Part shown: in pieces, positions 24,442-33,379 of the stretch
How positions within the stretch are numbered: the first letter of the stretch is position 1
How the letters are laid out: every line of letters starts with the position of its first letter
Source of the DNA: Nostoc foliaceum FACHB-393
Lineage (GTDB): Bacteria; Cyanobacteriota; Cyanobacteriia; Cyanobacteriales; Nostocaceae
Direction of reading: 5' to 3'
Assembly: GCF_014698505.1 (NCBI RefSeq)
Contig: NZ_JACJTD010000004.1
Location: 1-64,000, forward strand
Length of the DNA stretch: 64,000 nt
Notes under the pieces: generated by a model
The model's database searches: none
What the model was told of the DNA's origin: nothing
What the model saw: the letters and a program-made list of their open reading frames with translations, nothing else
Position numbers and translations under genes: made by a program

Positions 24442-25368
24442 TTATTGCCCTAAATTGCTGCGTAGCTTGGCGATGTCACGATGCGGGGGAATACCAAATA
24501 GTTTTTTATATTCCCGGCTGAAATAAGACGGATCATCGTAACCGACACGAAAGCTGGCGATCGCCACGTCCATGTTTTCGCCGAGCATCAGACGGCGCGC
24601 TTCCTGAAGCCGTATTTGTTTCTGGAACTGCAAAGGACTCATCGCCGTGACAGACTTAAAATGTTGGTGAAAGCTTGACACGCTCATGCCGAGTTCACGG
24701 GCTGTATCTTCGATTTTCATCGGCTGGTCAATGTTCTCGCGGATTTGCTTGACCACCCTAGAGATGCGCTGCGCGTCGCCTTCGGTAGTGATAAGCTGAC
24801 TGAGCCGTGCGCTCTGTTTTCCCTTTAAAAGCCGGTAGATGATCTCGCGAATGATGAGCGGCGCGAGAAACTTCATTTCGTCCGGCGTGTCAAATAGTTT
24901 CACCAATTTGACGACCGCTTCCAACAAATCGGCATCAACCGGGCTGACATCCATCGCCTTGACTCCCGTGCCGCTTTTTTTAGTTTCGATGCCAGATTCA
25001 ATCATCACCGCAGCAACAAGTGCAGGATCGAGGTCTATCCGAAGATTCAAATAAGGTTTTTCCTCGGACGCTTCGACGACATTACTCATAATCGGCAAAT
25101 CAAGCGTCGAGATTAAGTAATGACCGGAATCATAGTGAAATAATTCATCGTTCAAAAGCACATCCTTGCTGCCCTGCGCGATGACGCAGAAGGCGGGCTT
25201 TAATACGGATACCTGGCTCTCGGTCGGTTTCGACGATTGATATATGAAAATGCCCGGAAACACTTCCAAAAGGCTGTTTTCGGGAGCGAGACGAATCATT
25301 CTTTCGATCAGCTCTTCCCGATTGATCTGCATCTTTCGCTTTTCAAATTCTGCTTCTTTTGGGTTCAT
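24442..25368 (-). CDS. AraC family transcriptional regulator
   Basis: A 308-residue regulator. The N-terminal AraC_N cupin-like sensor (about 40-190) shows FPGIFIYQSSKP, KPAFCVIAQGSKDVLL and YDSGHYLISTLDLP. The C-terminal double helix-turn-helix (about 205-300) shows IEDTARELGMSVSSFHQHFK and VGYDDPSYFSREYKKLFG, the classic AraC signature. Codon use is richer in G+C (many CGC, GCG, GCC) than its neighbours. It is divergent from the exported hydrolase at 25609 with a 240-base spacer, so it probably controls that gene. The pair looks transferred. Confidence 0.9.
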   Translation of the reverse strand: MNPKEAEFEKRKMQINREELIERMIRLAPENSLLEVFPGIFIYQSSKPTESQVSVLKPAFCVIAQGSKDVLLNDELFHYDSGHYLISTLDLPIMSNVVEASEEKPYLNLRIDLDPALVAAVMIESGIETKKSGTGVKAMDVSPVDADLLEAVVKLVKLFDTPDEMKFLAPLIIREIIYRLLKGKQSARLSQLITTEGDAQRISRVVKQIRENIDQPMKIEDTARELGMSVSSFHQHFKSVTAMSPLQFQKQIRLQEARRLMLGENMDVAIASFRVGYDDPSYFSREYKKLFGIPPHRDIAKLRSNLGQ

Positions 25369-25608
25369 AAATTTATATTAAACATTTTGTTTCTGTTCAG
25401 CACGTTGCATGGCGATTTTTTGGAGAATTGTCCGGTTTTTTTCAATGAACGTCCTAACGCTATCCGTTTTCACGCCTGCATAATTGGACTTATACAGCAA
25501 ACAGAAGAAACGCTGCTGATAAAACCAGATTGATATTTGGAGAAATTTAAAATTAATAGAGCAACAATTTCAATGTGTAAATTTCACAGTAAAAAGGGAA
25601 AAAATTAT

Positions 25609-26685
25609 ATGAAATATCTATTAATTTTACCGATGATGGCTTTTATGATAAGCGGGCAAGCTTACACACAAACAGAAAAAAAAGGACAATCAGAAAAAAC
25701 AAAAGAAATGGAACAAATAACACCAAAGGGATATACAACTTTTAAGGTAAGCGACAACATTACGATGTATAAGGTTACTTTTAAAAACCAATACAAAATG
25801 AATGTTGCGGGACATTTATTTATTCCCAAGAATTTAGATCGGAGTAAAAAACATTCGGCGATCGTTGTTGGGCATCCTATGGGAGCTGTAAAAGAACAAA
25901 GTGCCAACGTGTATGCTGCAAATATGGCTGAACGAGGGTTTGTGACTTTATCTCTTGACTTGTCTTTCTGGGGAGAGAGTGAGGGCGAACCACGCAACGC
26001 TGTTGCGCCTGATATTTATTCTGAAGATTTCAGTGCAGCAATTGACTTTCTTGGTACTCGTCCATTTGTTGACTCAAACCGAATCGGAATAATTGGAATT
26101 TGTGGTAGCGGAAGCTTTGTTATTAGTGCCGCTAAGATTGATCCGCGAATAAAAGTGATCGCAACTGTCAGCATGTACGATATGGGAGCAGCCAGCCGAA
26201 ATGCACTTAACCATTCGCTGACCCTTGAGCAGAGAAAGAAAATCCAGGAGGAGGCTGCAAAGCAACGTTATGTAGAGTTTACCGATGGTGAAACCAAATA
26301 CACGGGTGGGACTGTACATAAGTTAGATGAAAACACAGACCCCATCCAGCGTGAGTTTTATGATTTCTACCGTACTCCGCGAGGTGAATATACTCCAAAA
26401 GGAGGGTCGCCGGAACTCACAACGCACCCGACGTTCAGCAGTAACGTTAAGTTTATGAATTTTTACCCGTTTAATGACATAGAAACGATTTCCCCTCGTC
26501 CTATGCTTTTTATCACGGGTGATAAGGCTCACTCAAGAGAGTTTAGTGAGGATGCCTACAAACGTGCAGCCAAACCCAAAGAATTGTATATCGTTCCGAA
26601 CGCAGGACACGTTGATTTATATGACAGAGTTGAGTTAATTCCTTTTGATAAACTCACGTCGTTTTTTACCGAACATTTAAAGTAA
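25609..26685 (+). CDS. Exported alpha/beta hydrolase (dienelactone hydrolase-like)
   Basis: The ATG at 25609 opens a typical signal peptide (MKYLLILPMMAFMISGQAYT). The mature domain is an alpha/beta hydrolase. It has an oxyanion strand (AIVVGHPMGAVKE), the LDLSFWGESEG loop, a nucleophile elbow GIIGICGSGSF (the nucleophile is Cys or Ser, as in dienelactone-hydrolase relatives), the acid near LFITGDKAHS and the His in VPNAGHVDLYD. The style of the N-terminus and the codon use recall Bacteroidetes proteins. The frame is open upstream to 25537, but the signal peptide decides the start. It is divergent from an AraC regulator and ends in a strong terminator. The substrate is unknown. Confidence 0.85.
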   Translation: MKYLLILPMMAFMISGQAYTQTEKKGQSEKTKEMEQITPKGYTTFKVSDNITMYKVTFKNQYKMNVAGHLFIPKNLDRSKKHSAIVVGHPMGAVKEQSANVYAANMAERGFVTLSLDLSFWGESEGEPRNAVAPDIYSEDFSAAIDFLGTRPFVDSNRIGIIGICGSGSFVISAAKIDPRIKVIATVSMYDMGAASRNALNHSLTLEQRKKIQEEAAKQRYVEFTDGETKYTGGTVHKLDENTDPIQREFYDFYRTPRGEYTPKGGSPELTTHPTFSSNVKFMNFYPFNDIETISPRPMLFITGDKAHSREFSEDAYKRAAKPKELYIVPNAGHVDLYDRVELIPFDKLTSFFTEHLK

Positions 26686-26719
26686 CGTGAGTTTCAGATA
26701 AGAATCGAAGAGTTATGAA

Positions 26720-26756
26720 GAAACCGTCGTTCGAGATACAACGACGGTTTCTTTTC
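26720..26756 (+). terminator. Intrinsic terminator after the hydrolase gene
   Basis: GAAACCGTCGTT (26720-26731) and AACGACGGTTTC (26740-26751) form a perfect 12-bp stem with an 8-base loop, followed by TTTTC. Confidence 0.85.
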
Positions 26757-26858
26757 AAGTAATTTCAACAATAATTGAAACAAGCAAAAGTGTTTTGTGG
26801 TTGGGTTCCCACCTACGTACACTCTCTTAATAATTGTACTAAAAAAAGCAAAACTCCA

Positions 26859-27245
26859 ATGAAAACCACTGGTATTCATCATGTAGCTGTTATTTGTTCT
26901 GACTACGATCGCTCCAAAAAATTTTATGTAGAAGTTTTAGGCTTTTCGATTATTCAAGAGACTTTTCGCGCCGCCAGAAATTCTTATAAATTAGATTTAA
27001 AAGTTGCAGAGAATACTCAAATAGAACTATTCTCTTTCCCCAATCCTCCAGAAAGACCTAGTAAACCAGAGTCTTGTGGTTTAAGACATCTTGCTTTTAA
27101 AGTTGATGATGTAGAGGAAACTGTTATTTATTTAAAATCAAAAGGGTTAGAGGTAGAAAATATCAGAGTTGATGAAATTACAGGTAAGAAATTTACTTTC
27201 TTTAAAGATCCAGATAATTTACCATTAGAAATTTATGAAAATTAG
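26859..27245 (+). CDS. VOC family protein (glyoxalase/dioxygenase superfamily)
   Basis: A 128-residue single-module VOC protein starting at the ATG at 26859. The frame is open upstream to 26775, but IHHVAVICSDYDRSKKFYVE is the standard N-terminus. Metal-ligand candidates are the His of IHHVAV, a Glu in TQIELFSFP, the His of CGLRHLAFKVDD and the Glu in NLPLEIYE, the full set for a metal-dependent member. It is closest in style to the YaeR/SMU1112c-like group of unassigned function. It follows the hydrolase terminator and has neighbour-like AT-rich codon use. Confidence 0.85.
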   Translation: MKTTGIHHVAVICSDYDRSKKFYVEVLGFSIIQETFRAARNSYKLDLKVAENTQIELFSFPNPPERPSKPESCGLRHLAFKVDDVEETVIYLKSKGLEVENIRVDEITGKKFTFFKDPDNLPLEIYEN

Positions 27246-27276
27246 AATATATAGATGTTTGGAGATGTTTGGATTA

Positions 27277-27441
27277 AGAGGATGTTTGAAAAGTCCCTAG
27301 TAATGTATTAAATACTTTTAGATCCCCCTAAATCCCCCTTTTTAAGGGGGACTTTGATTCCGGTTCCCCCCTTAAAAAGGGGGGCTAGGGGGGATCTCTC
27401 AGTACCTAAAATCACAGCCAACCACTTTTCAAACAACCTCT
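27277..27441. mobile_element. MITE-like 165-bp imperfect palindrome
   Basis: The ends AGAGGATGTTTGAAAAGT (27277-27294) and ACTTTTCAAACAACCTCT (27424-27441) are inverted repeats matching at 17 of 18 positions. The inside is also palindromic (GATCCCCCTAAATCCCCC against GGGGGGCTAGGGGGGATC). There is no coding capacity. This is the look of a miniature inverted-repeat transposable element mobilised by a transposase elsewhere in the genome. Confidence 0.85.
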
Positions 27442-27493
27442 AAAGTACTTCAGATAAATACCAAATGAACTAGCTATTTGGTAAAATTTTAAA

Positions 27494-27814
27494 ATGTTTG
27501 GCAATATCTGTAAATTTCTAGCTGAAAATATTGCTGCTTCCACAGCGATTTTAGCTGGTTTAGTATTAGACAAAGAGGTTATAAGACGAGTTTTGAGGTC
27601 AGATATTATGCGCGAGTCAGTGATTTATCAAGATATTTTAGACGAAGGCAAAGCTGAAGGGAAGGCTGAAGGCAAAGCTGAAGCTTTACTTGAAGTGGCA
27701 AGAAATCTATTTAATACTGGTATGCCATTAGAACAGATTGCCAGAGTCACAGGGTTATCTATTGATCAGTTACAGAATTTACAAGCAAATGAATTTCGTG
27801 AGTCTAATCAATAA
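27494..27814 (+). pseudogene. Internally deleted Rpn/Transposase_31-type nuclease
   Basis: The 106-residue frame opens MFGNICKFLAEN, the usual N-terminus of the cyanobacterial PD-(D/E)XK Rpn-like (putative transposase) proteins. It then jumps directly to IAASTAILAGLVLDKEVIRR and RESVIYQDILDEGKAEGKAE, which is their C-terminal region. About 200 residues holding the nuclease core are missing, yet the frame is kept. The tail has GKAE repeats and a helix-turn-helix-like ending (LEQIARVTGLSIDQLQ). It is probably inactive as a nuclease. Confidence 0.7.
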
Positions 27815-27816
27815 AT

Positions 27817-27843
27817 AATCGGTGCAGGTTGACTGCACCGATT
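27817..27843. terminator. Bidirectional hairpin terminator
   Basis: AATCGGTGCA (27817-27826) and TGCACCGATT (27834-27843) pair perfectly across a 7-base loop between two convergent genes. Confidence 0.75.
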
Positions 27844-27877
27844 ACTAAGTGTCACTCGAATTGAACATCCCATTGTT

Positions 27878-28954
27878 TCACGCTAATGCTGAAGCTTGGG
27901 GTTTGGCAAAAATCATTCTTCCTGCGGTGGTTTGCAAAGCACTAGTGACTACTACTCGCAATTCACCACCCACATAACTGCTACCTTCTTCAACGACTAC
28001 CATTGTGCCGTCGTCTAGATAGCCAATGCCTTGACTCGGTTCTTTGCCTTCCTTGAGAATTTTCAAATCCAGGTTGTCGCCAGGTAAATAACTGGGACGG
28101 ACGGCATTTACTAAATCATTCACATTCAAAACAGGTACTTTCTGAACGCTGGCGACTTTAGACAAGTTGTAGTCGTTGGTTAACAATGTACCGCTGATTT
28201 CTTGGGCAAAGCGCACCAACTTGGCATCTACTGTGGGAATATCTTCGTAATCGATTGCATTAATCACGATGCGATCGGGATATTCTTCTTTAATACGGTT
28301 GAGAATTTCTAGTCCTCGTCTTCCCCGCACCCGCTTTTGGTCTTTGCTAGCATCAGCTACTTGTTGAAGTTCTTGCAAGACAAACTGCGGTACAAGAATT
28401 TGTCCTTCCAAAAACCCTGTTTCTAGTAAGGCTTCAATGCGACCATCAATAATGCAGCTAGTATCTAAAACTTTAGTATTAGCTGGTTTTAGCGTCCCTT
28501 CCACTACCATCGATTCGACGGTGTTGGGATTAATGAAGCGCAATAAACCTCGCCCGTGAGTGTCTGCCAAATTCATGCCAGTAACGGAGAGGATAATACT
28601 GCCGACAACTGCCACTAGTGGCTTAATAAATCCAAAATCCGCCGGTATAGGTAGTAAAAATAGTGGGGCTAGCATGAGGTTAGCTAGCAATAGCCCAATC
28701 ACTAAGCCAATGGCACGAGTTAAGATCACTTCCAGAGGCATTTCTTTGACTTGTGATTCTAGACGACGATATGTCGTCTGGAAACTCAGCCCGATCGCAC
28801 CACCAATAATAGCGGCAAAGACGGCAACAACTAAGCGTAAAGCTTCAAGATTTGTTACCTGATCGAGAGTGCCATTGGGTAGTAGTTCAATGCTGTAGAA
28901 CCCTATTCCCGACGCTGCCAAGATAAATGAGAAAATAATAATGGCGTCAAGCAT
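27878..28954 (-). CDS. PIN/TRAM domain membrane protein
   Basis: A roughly 358-residue YacL-like protein. It has four N-terminal membrane helices, then a PIN nuclease domain (VLDTSCIIDGRIEALLETGF with the first acidic residues, KRVRGRRGLEILNRI, GTLLTNDYNLSKVA) and a C-terminal TRAM RNA-binding domain (GYLDDGTMVVVEEGSSYVGG). PIN-TRAM proteins are widely conserved in cyanobacteria and Firmicutes; their RNA targets are unknown. The ATG at 28954 (MLDAIIIF) is preferred to a TTG seven codons upstream. Confidence 0.92.
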   Translation of the reverse strand: MLDAIIIFSFILAASGIGFYSIELLPNGTLDQVTNLEALRLVVAVFAAIIGGAIGLSFQTTYRRLESQVKEMPLEVILTRAIGLVIGLLLANLMLAPLFLLPIPADFGFIKPLVAVVGSIILSVTGMNLADTHGRGLLRFINPNTVESMVVEGTLKPANTKVLDTSCIIDGRIEALLETGFLEGQILVPQFVLQELQQVADASKDQKRVRGRRGLEILNRIKEEYPDRIVINAIDYEDIPTVDAKLVRFAQEISGTLLTNDYNLSKVASVQKVPVLNVNDLVNAVRPSYLPGDNLDLKILKEGKEPSQGIGYLDDGTMVVVEEGSSYVGGELRVVVTSALQTTAGRMIFAKPQASALA

Positions 28955-29204
28955 GGTTGTCTTGTTTTCCTGCAACTGTGGTAACCGATAAAGTTAAGTA
29001 TTTTTTATTTCATCGGTAAGATAGACTCATCAATATTGACTTACACTAAGGGTTTAGTAGGGCAATATCTGCAATTATTATAACCAAAGCCTTTTATCTT
29101 CATATTTTTCATTGTTTCGTTGTAAAACGACAAAAACTTGTAAAGAAATTACTCATTTTCATTGTCTCTAATTCGTAGTTGGCTTAACTTAATTCTTTCT
29201 CAAA

Positions 29205-30386
29205 ATGAGTCAAAAATTTAGTATTTCTGGAATTGCCAGTTCTGCTTATGTGCATATTCCCTTTTGCAGGCGGCGGTGTTTTTATTGTGATTTCCCGGTG
29301 TCTGTTGTGGGCGATCGCTTGCGGGGCGAAACATCTGGTACTATCTCCCAATACGTTGAGGTGCTATGTCAAGAAATTGCCATTACACCAGCATTTGGTC
29401 AACCTCTGAAGACAATTTTCTTCGGTGGTGGTACTCCTTCGCTGCTATCAACGGAGCAGCTACAACGGATAGTAACAGAGCTAGAGAAGCATTTTGGCAT
29501 TGCTTCCGGGGTAGAAATTTCTATGGAAATTGACCCAGGTACCTTTGATTTAGCACATATAGTAGGCTACCGCAGTGCAGGCGTAAACCGGGTAAGTTTG
29601 GGTGTACAAGCCTTTCAATCAGAATTATTGCAAAGGGCGGGGCGATCGCACTCAGTTGAAGATATTTTCGCAGCTGTGGAACTAATTCACCAAGTCGAGA
29701 TTCCCGAATTCAGCTTAGACTTAATTTCTGGGTTGCCACATCAGTCTTTGGATCAATGGCAGGATTCTCTAACAAAAGCGGTAGCGCTTCTACCCACTCA
29801 TATATCTATTTATGATCTTACCATCGAACCAGGTACAGCCTTTGGTCGTTACTACAAACCTGGTGATACTCCCTTGCCAACGGATGAAGCCACAGTCAAA
29901 ATGTACCAGATGGGGCAGCAGGTTTTAACTAGTGCAGGTTATGAGCATTATGAAATTTCTAATTATGCTCAATCTGGTCATCAGTGTCGGCATAATCGAG
30001 TGTATTGGGAAAACCGCCCTTATTATGGCTTTGGTATGGGTGCAGCGAGTTATCTAGAAGGGAAACGCTTCACTCGTCCGCGTAAAACTAGGGAGTATTA
30101 CCAGTGGGTGGAAGCTGGTGGTGTGATTGATTGTGATGTGACTCCCCCAAAGGAAGTATTGTTAGAAACGTTAATGTTGGGGTTGCGTTTGGCGGAGGGT
30201 GTAAGTTTGGCGGTGTTGGCGGAGGTGTTTGGGGAGGAGAAGGTGGAGGAAATTTGCAGATGTTTGCAATTATATTTTGATAAAGGTTGGGTTGAAGTTG
30301 CAGAGGGAAGGTTGCGTTTGATTGATCCCCAAGGGTTTTTGTTTTCTAATGTGGTGTTGGCGGAGTTATTTGAGAAGTTGGGGTGA
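29205..30386 (+). CDS. hemW: Radical SAM family heme chaperone HemW
   Basis: A 393-residue HemW (formerly called coproporphyrinogen III oxidase-like). The radical SAM cluster is Cys21-x3-Cys25-x2-Cys28 in CRRRCFYCDF. IFFGGGTPSLL, MEIDPGTFD and VNRVSLGVQAFQ are the expected barrel motifs. The heme-binding-side region HNRVYWENRPYYGFGMGAAS and the C-terminal HemN_C domain are present. HemW inserts heme into respiratory proteins rather than oxidising coproporphyrinogen. It is followed after 10 bases by a nucleotidyltransferase gene, so the two are probably co-transcribed. Confidence 0.93.
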   Translation: MSQKFSISGIASSAYVHIPFCRRRCFYCDFPVSVVGDRLRGETSGTISQYVEVLCQEIAITPAFGQPLKTIFFGGGTPSLLSTEQLQRIVTELEKHFGIASGVEISMEIDPGTFDLAHIVGYRSAGVNRVSLGVQAFQSELLQRAGRSHSVEDIFAAVELIHQVEIPEFSLDLISGLPHQSLDQWQDSLTKAVALLPTHISIYDLTIEPGTAFGRYYKPGDTPLPTDEATVKMYQMGQQVLTSAGYEHYEISNYAQSGHQCRHNRVYWENRPYYGFGMGAASYLEGKRFTRPRKTREYYQWVEAGGVIDCDVTPPKEVLLETLMLGLRLAEGVSLAVLAEVFGEEKVEEICRCLQLYFDKGWVEVAEGRLRLIDPQGFLFSNVVLAELFEKLG

Positions 30387-30396
30387 TGTACTGCTT

Positions 30397-31284
30397 ATGC
30401 AGAAAAATAAAGTTAGAAAAGCTGTGATTCCGGTAGCTGGTTTTGGTACTCGTTTGTTTCCAGCTACCAAAGTTGTGAAAAAAGAACTTTTCCCGATTAT
30501 TGATCGAGATGGTAGGGCAAAACCTGTCATTATCGCAATTATTGAAGAGGCAATTAATGCTGGGATTGCAGAAGTAGGGATTGTGGTGCAGCCGGATGAC
30601 AAAGAAATATTTGAAAATTTATTGAAAAATCCACCAAAAAAAGAACTTTTAGATAAACTTTCACCGCAAAATCAAGAATATAGCCGATATATCGAAGATT
30701 TAGGTAGCAGAGTTACTATTTTATTGCAAGAGGAGCAATTGGGCTATGGTCATGCAGTATTTTGTGCTAAAGATTGGGTAAAAAATGAGCCGTTTTTGCT
30801 AATGTTGGGTGACCACATTTATGCATCTGACATTGAAAAGTCTTGTGCGCGTCAAGTTTTAGATGTTTATGAACAAGTTAATCAAAGCGTTGTTAGCTTA
30901 ACTACAATGCCAGCAGAAATTATTCATAAAGCTGGGTGTGTAACAGGAGTTTGGCAAGAGTTAAACTCTATTTTGTCAGTTAAACAACTCTATGAAAAGC
31001 CTACCATTGAATATGCACAACAGCATTTACGTGTAGAGGAAATGGCAGAAAATGAGTTTTTATGTATATTTGGCTTATACTTACTTACACCGAAAATCTT
31101 TAATTTTATAGCAGAACATATCAACCAAAATTTCCGAGAACGAGGTGAATTTCAGTTAACATCCTGTCTGGAAAGATTACGTCAGGAAGAGGGGATGACA
31201 GGATATGTTGTTAAAGGTAAATGTTTTGATATAGGATTGCCAGATACTTATCGTCAGACAATGATTGATTTTAAAAATATTTAG
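30397..31284 (+). CDS. Sugar-phosphate nucleotidyltransferase (GalU-like)
   Basis: A 295-residue nucleotidyltransferase starting at the ATG at 30397; the frame is open upstream but overlaps hemW. The N-terminal KAVIPVAGFGTRLFPATK is the pyrophosphorylase nucleotide-binding loop, and KKELFPIIDRDGRAKPVI and EEQLGYGHAVFCAKDWV match UTP-glucose-1-phosphate uridylyltransferases. LMLGDHIYASD carries the metal-binding Asp. It is shorter and more divergent than the standard GalU, so the sugar substrate is uncertain. It probably supplies a nucleotide sugar for polysaccharide or glycolipid synthesis. Confidence 0.85.
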   Translation: MQKNKVRKAVIPVAGFGTRLFPATKVVKKELFPIIDRDGRAKPVIIAIIEEAINAGIAEVGIVVQPDDKEIFENLLKNPPKKELLDKLSPQNQEYSRYIEDLGSRVTILLQEEQLGYGHAVFCAKDWVKNEPFLLMLGDHIYASDIEKSCARQVLDVYEQVNQSVVSLTTMPAEIIHKAGCVTGVWQELNSILSVKQLYEKPTIEYAQQHLRVEEMAENEFLCIFGLYLLTPKIFNFIAEHINQNFRERGEFQLTSCLERLRQEEGMTGYVVKGKCFDIGLPDTYRQTMIDFKNI

Positions 31285-31345
31285 ATTAATCTAAGCTCGA
31301 AAAGTCGCTTCTCTGAAAAACCAATAAATTGAGTTCCTAGTACGC

Positions 31346-31380
31346 ATTAATTACGAATTACGAATTACGAATTATGAATT
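31346..31380. repeat. GAATTAC heptamer tandem repeat running into a start codon
   Basis: TTACGAATTACGAATTACGA followed by ATTATGAATT. The ATG at 31374 of the methyltransferase lies inside the last, degenerate unit. Confidence 0.8.
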
Positions 31381-32495
31381 ATTTTGCAACGGTTGCTCGT
31401 GGATTAGAAACCCTCGCGGCTCAGGAGTTAGAGCAACTGGGTGCTCATTCAGTGGAGCCAGGGTTTTGCGGTGTAGCCTTTGAGGGCGATCGCACTTTGC
31501 TTTATCGCGTCAACCTCTGGGCTAGGCTGCCGTTCCGAATCTTGGTGAATATCCATGAGTTTCCATGCCTTGATGCCAAGGATCTCTATCGCGGTATCCA
31601 GTCCATCGATTGGGTAAACTATCTCACGCCAGACATGACCCTGGCGGTGAATGTCACAGGCAAAAACGCTCACCTCAACCACAGCCATTTCACATCTCTC
31701 CAGGTCAAAAATGCGATCGTTGATCAGCAGAAAGAAAATCTGGGTGAGCGTTCAAATGTAGAGCTTCATGACCCAGATGTGCGGGTCAATGTTCATATTG
31801 AACGTGACTTTTGTACCGTTAAACTCGATAGTTCTGGAAATAGTCTGCATCGTCGAGGCTACCGTCCTGCGGTTGGAGCTGCCCCTCTCAAGGAATCTCT
31901 GGCTGCTGCGCTCATTCAGCTTTCGGGTTGGGAGCCAAACCAGATGTTCTACGATCCTCTCTGTGGATCTGGCACTTTACCCCTGGAAGCTAGCTTAAAG
32001 GCACTGAATATAGCACCAGGGTTGTTTCGTGAGTGCTTTGGATTTGAAACTTGGCTCGATTTTGATCTGTCCCTTTTAGAAAAGCTGCTCCAAGAAGCTA
32101 AGGACAGTCAACTAGATACCCTTCCCGCACCTATTTGGGGAAGCGATCGCGATGAAAATATAATTGAACAGGCGATTAACAATGCTCAAAACTGCGGCGT
32201 TGATAACCATGTATGGTTTTCTCAAATGGAGCTTGCCGATATTGTCGCCCCCGCAGACAGTGGAATTTTATTCTGCAATCCACCCTATGGCGAAAGGCTG
32301 GGGCGAGATAGTGATTTAGGAGCATTTTACAAACTTTTGGGCGATGTGCTGAAACAACGCTTCAAAGGCTGGACTGCATTTGTGCTGAGTGGGAACAAGG
32401 AACTGTCTCAATCGATTGGACTAAAATCATCCCAGCGGATTGCGGTATATAACGGAGCGCTGCCTTGTCAGTTAATGAAATATGAGTTGTACTAA
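31374..32495 (+). CDS. THUMP-domain class I SAM-dependent RNA methyltransferase
   Basis: A 373-residue RlmL/YpsC-like enzyme. The N-terminal ferredoxin-like and THUMP RNA-binding region (about 1-160) has MNYFATVARGLETLAAQEL and ends with VKLDSSGNSLHRRGYR. The Rossmann methyltransferase core has DPLCGSGTLPLEAS (SAM loop) and the amino-methylating motif FCNPPYGERLG. Relatives methylate guanine N2 in 23S rRNA; the exact target here is not settled. Length matches the single-domain (non-fused) form. The start codon lies in a heptamer repeat. Confidence 0.9.
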   Translation: MNYFATVARGLETLAAQELEQLGAHSVEPGFCGVAFEGDRTLLYRVNLWARLPFRILVNIHEFPCLDAKDLYRGIQSIDWVNYLTPDMTLAVNVTGKNAHLNHSHFTSLQVKNAIVDQQKENLGERSNVELHDPDVRVNVHIERDFCTVKLDSSGNSLHRRGYRPAVGAAPLKESLAAALIQLSGWEPNQMFYDPLCGSGTLPLEASLKALNIAPGLFRECFGFETWLDFDLSLLEKLLQEAKDSQLDTLPAPIWGSDRDENIIEQAINNAQNCGVDNHVWFSQMELADIVAPADSGILFCNPPYGERLGRDSDLGAFYKLLGDVLKQRFKGWTAFVLSGNKELSQSIGLKSSQRIAVYNGALPCQLMKYELY

Positions 32496-32661
32496 GGAAT
32501 AAGAATTAAATAACATACAATTTATGTTCCTGGCTTACCTCACCCTCAATCCGTAGCCTTATAAAGAAGAGGGAAGCTAGATAGAAAATGAAGTTTTGCA
32601 TTTTATTTAATTCACGTTCCTAAGACCAGAACAGATCAGATTTTGCGATTTTTTGATGATC

Positions 32662-32702
32662 AAGACTGAAACTACTTCAGAGGTTGAAGTAGTTTCAATC
32701 TT
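32662..32702. terminator. Bidirectional hairpin terminator
   Basis: AAGACTGAAACTACTTCA (32662-32679) and TGAAGTAGTTTCAATCTT (32685-32702) pair with a single mismatch across a 5-base loop, between the convergent methyltransferase and PEP-CTERM genes. Confidence 0.8.
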
Positions 32703-32731
32703 GTATTCTATGAAACCCTAAGAACGTGTAA

Positions 32732-33379
32732 TCAGATAGCGCGACGGCGGCGAACCATTACCATTCCACTTGCTACTAAACCAAGACCTAACAAAGAAGC
32801 CGGTTCAGGAACGGAAGTAGGAGGAGGATTTTTCCCTATATTAGAGACGAATAATGAGGCATGAGATAAATCTTTCCCTGCCTTTCCACTGCCATCTAAA
32901 GCAACACCAATGGTATTGAATACTCCTGTTAAACCTTGAGAGAAATCATAATCTTTGAATAGGTAAGCAGTGTAAGCAGTACTTGTTTTGAGGCTAACTA
33001 CAAACGTGTTACTGGACAATGCTGTGCCCAAACCCCATGTACCAGAATTAAAGTCATTGGCTGCTGTAATCGCAAAGGGATTCGGCTCATCAGATTTGCC
33101 AGCTAAAGTCCATTGCACACCAGTACCAACAAAGCTGCTAAACAGACCATTATTTAGCTCAGGGAGCAAAGTACCTTGTGCCCCTGTGTCATTACCAGCA
33201 TTTGGACCGTCACAAGCTGTAGCTGAAACTCCTCCAAGTGAAATATCGGCAAGGCTACATATTGCTGAAGAAGTTTGACCGCCACGGGGTGCAGCATAAA
33301 CTGGTGCAGCAATTGAAGCACAAGCGATTCCAGAAACTAATAAAACTGAAGCTGATATGAAAGAAAAATTGTTTTTCAT
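32732..33379 (-). CDS. PEP-CTERM sorting domain exported protein
   Basis: A 215-residue exported protein. It has a signal peptide (about 1-29, ending APVYA) and a beta-rich, low-complexity domain with two cysteines (AICSLADISLGG, ATACDGPNAGND). The C-terminal PEP-CTERM anchor is SVPEPASLLGLGLVASGM followed by RRRR. PEP-CTERM proteins are processed by an exosortase and linked to exopolysaccharide or surface structures in gram-negative bacteria and cyanobacteria. No exosortase gene is in the window. The function of the mature part is unknown. Confidence 0.88.
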   Translation of the reverse strand: MKNNFSFISASVLLVSGIACASIAAPVYAAPRGGQTSSAICSLADISLGGVSATACDGPNAGNDTGAQGTLLPELNNGLFSSFVGTGVQWTLAGKSDEPNPFAITAANDFNSGTWGLGTALSSNTFVVSLKTSTAYTAYLFKDYDFSQGLTGVFNTIGVALDGSGKAGKDLSHASLFVSNIGKNPPPTSVPEPASLLGLGLVASGMVMVRRRRAI

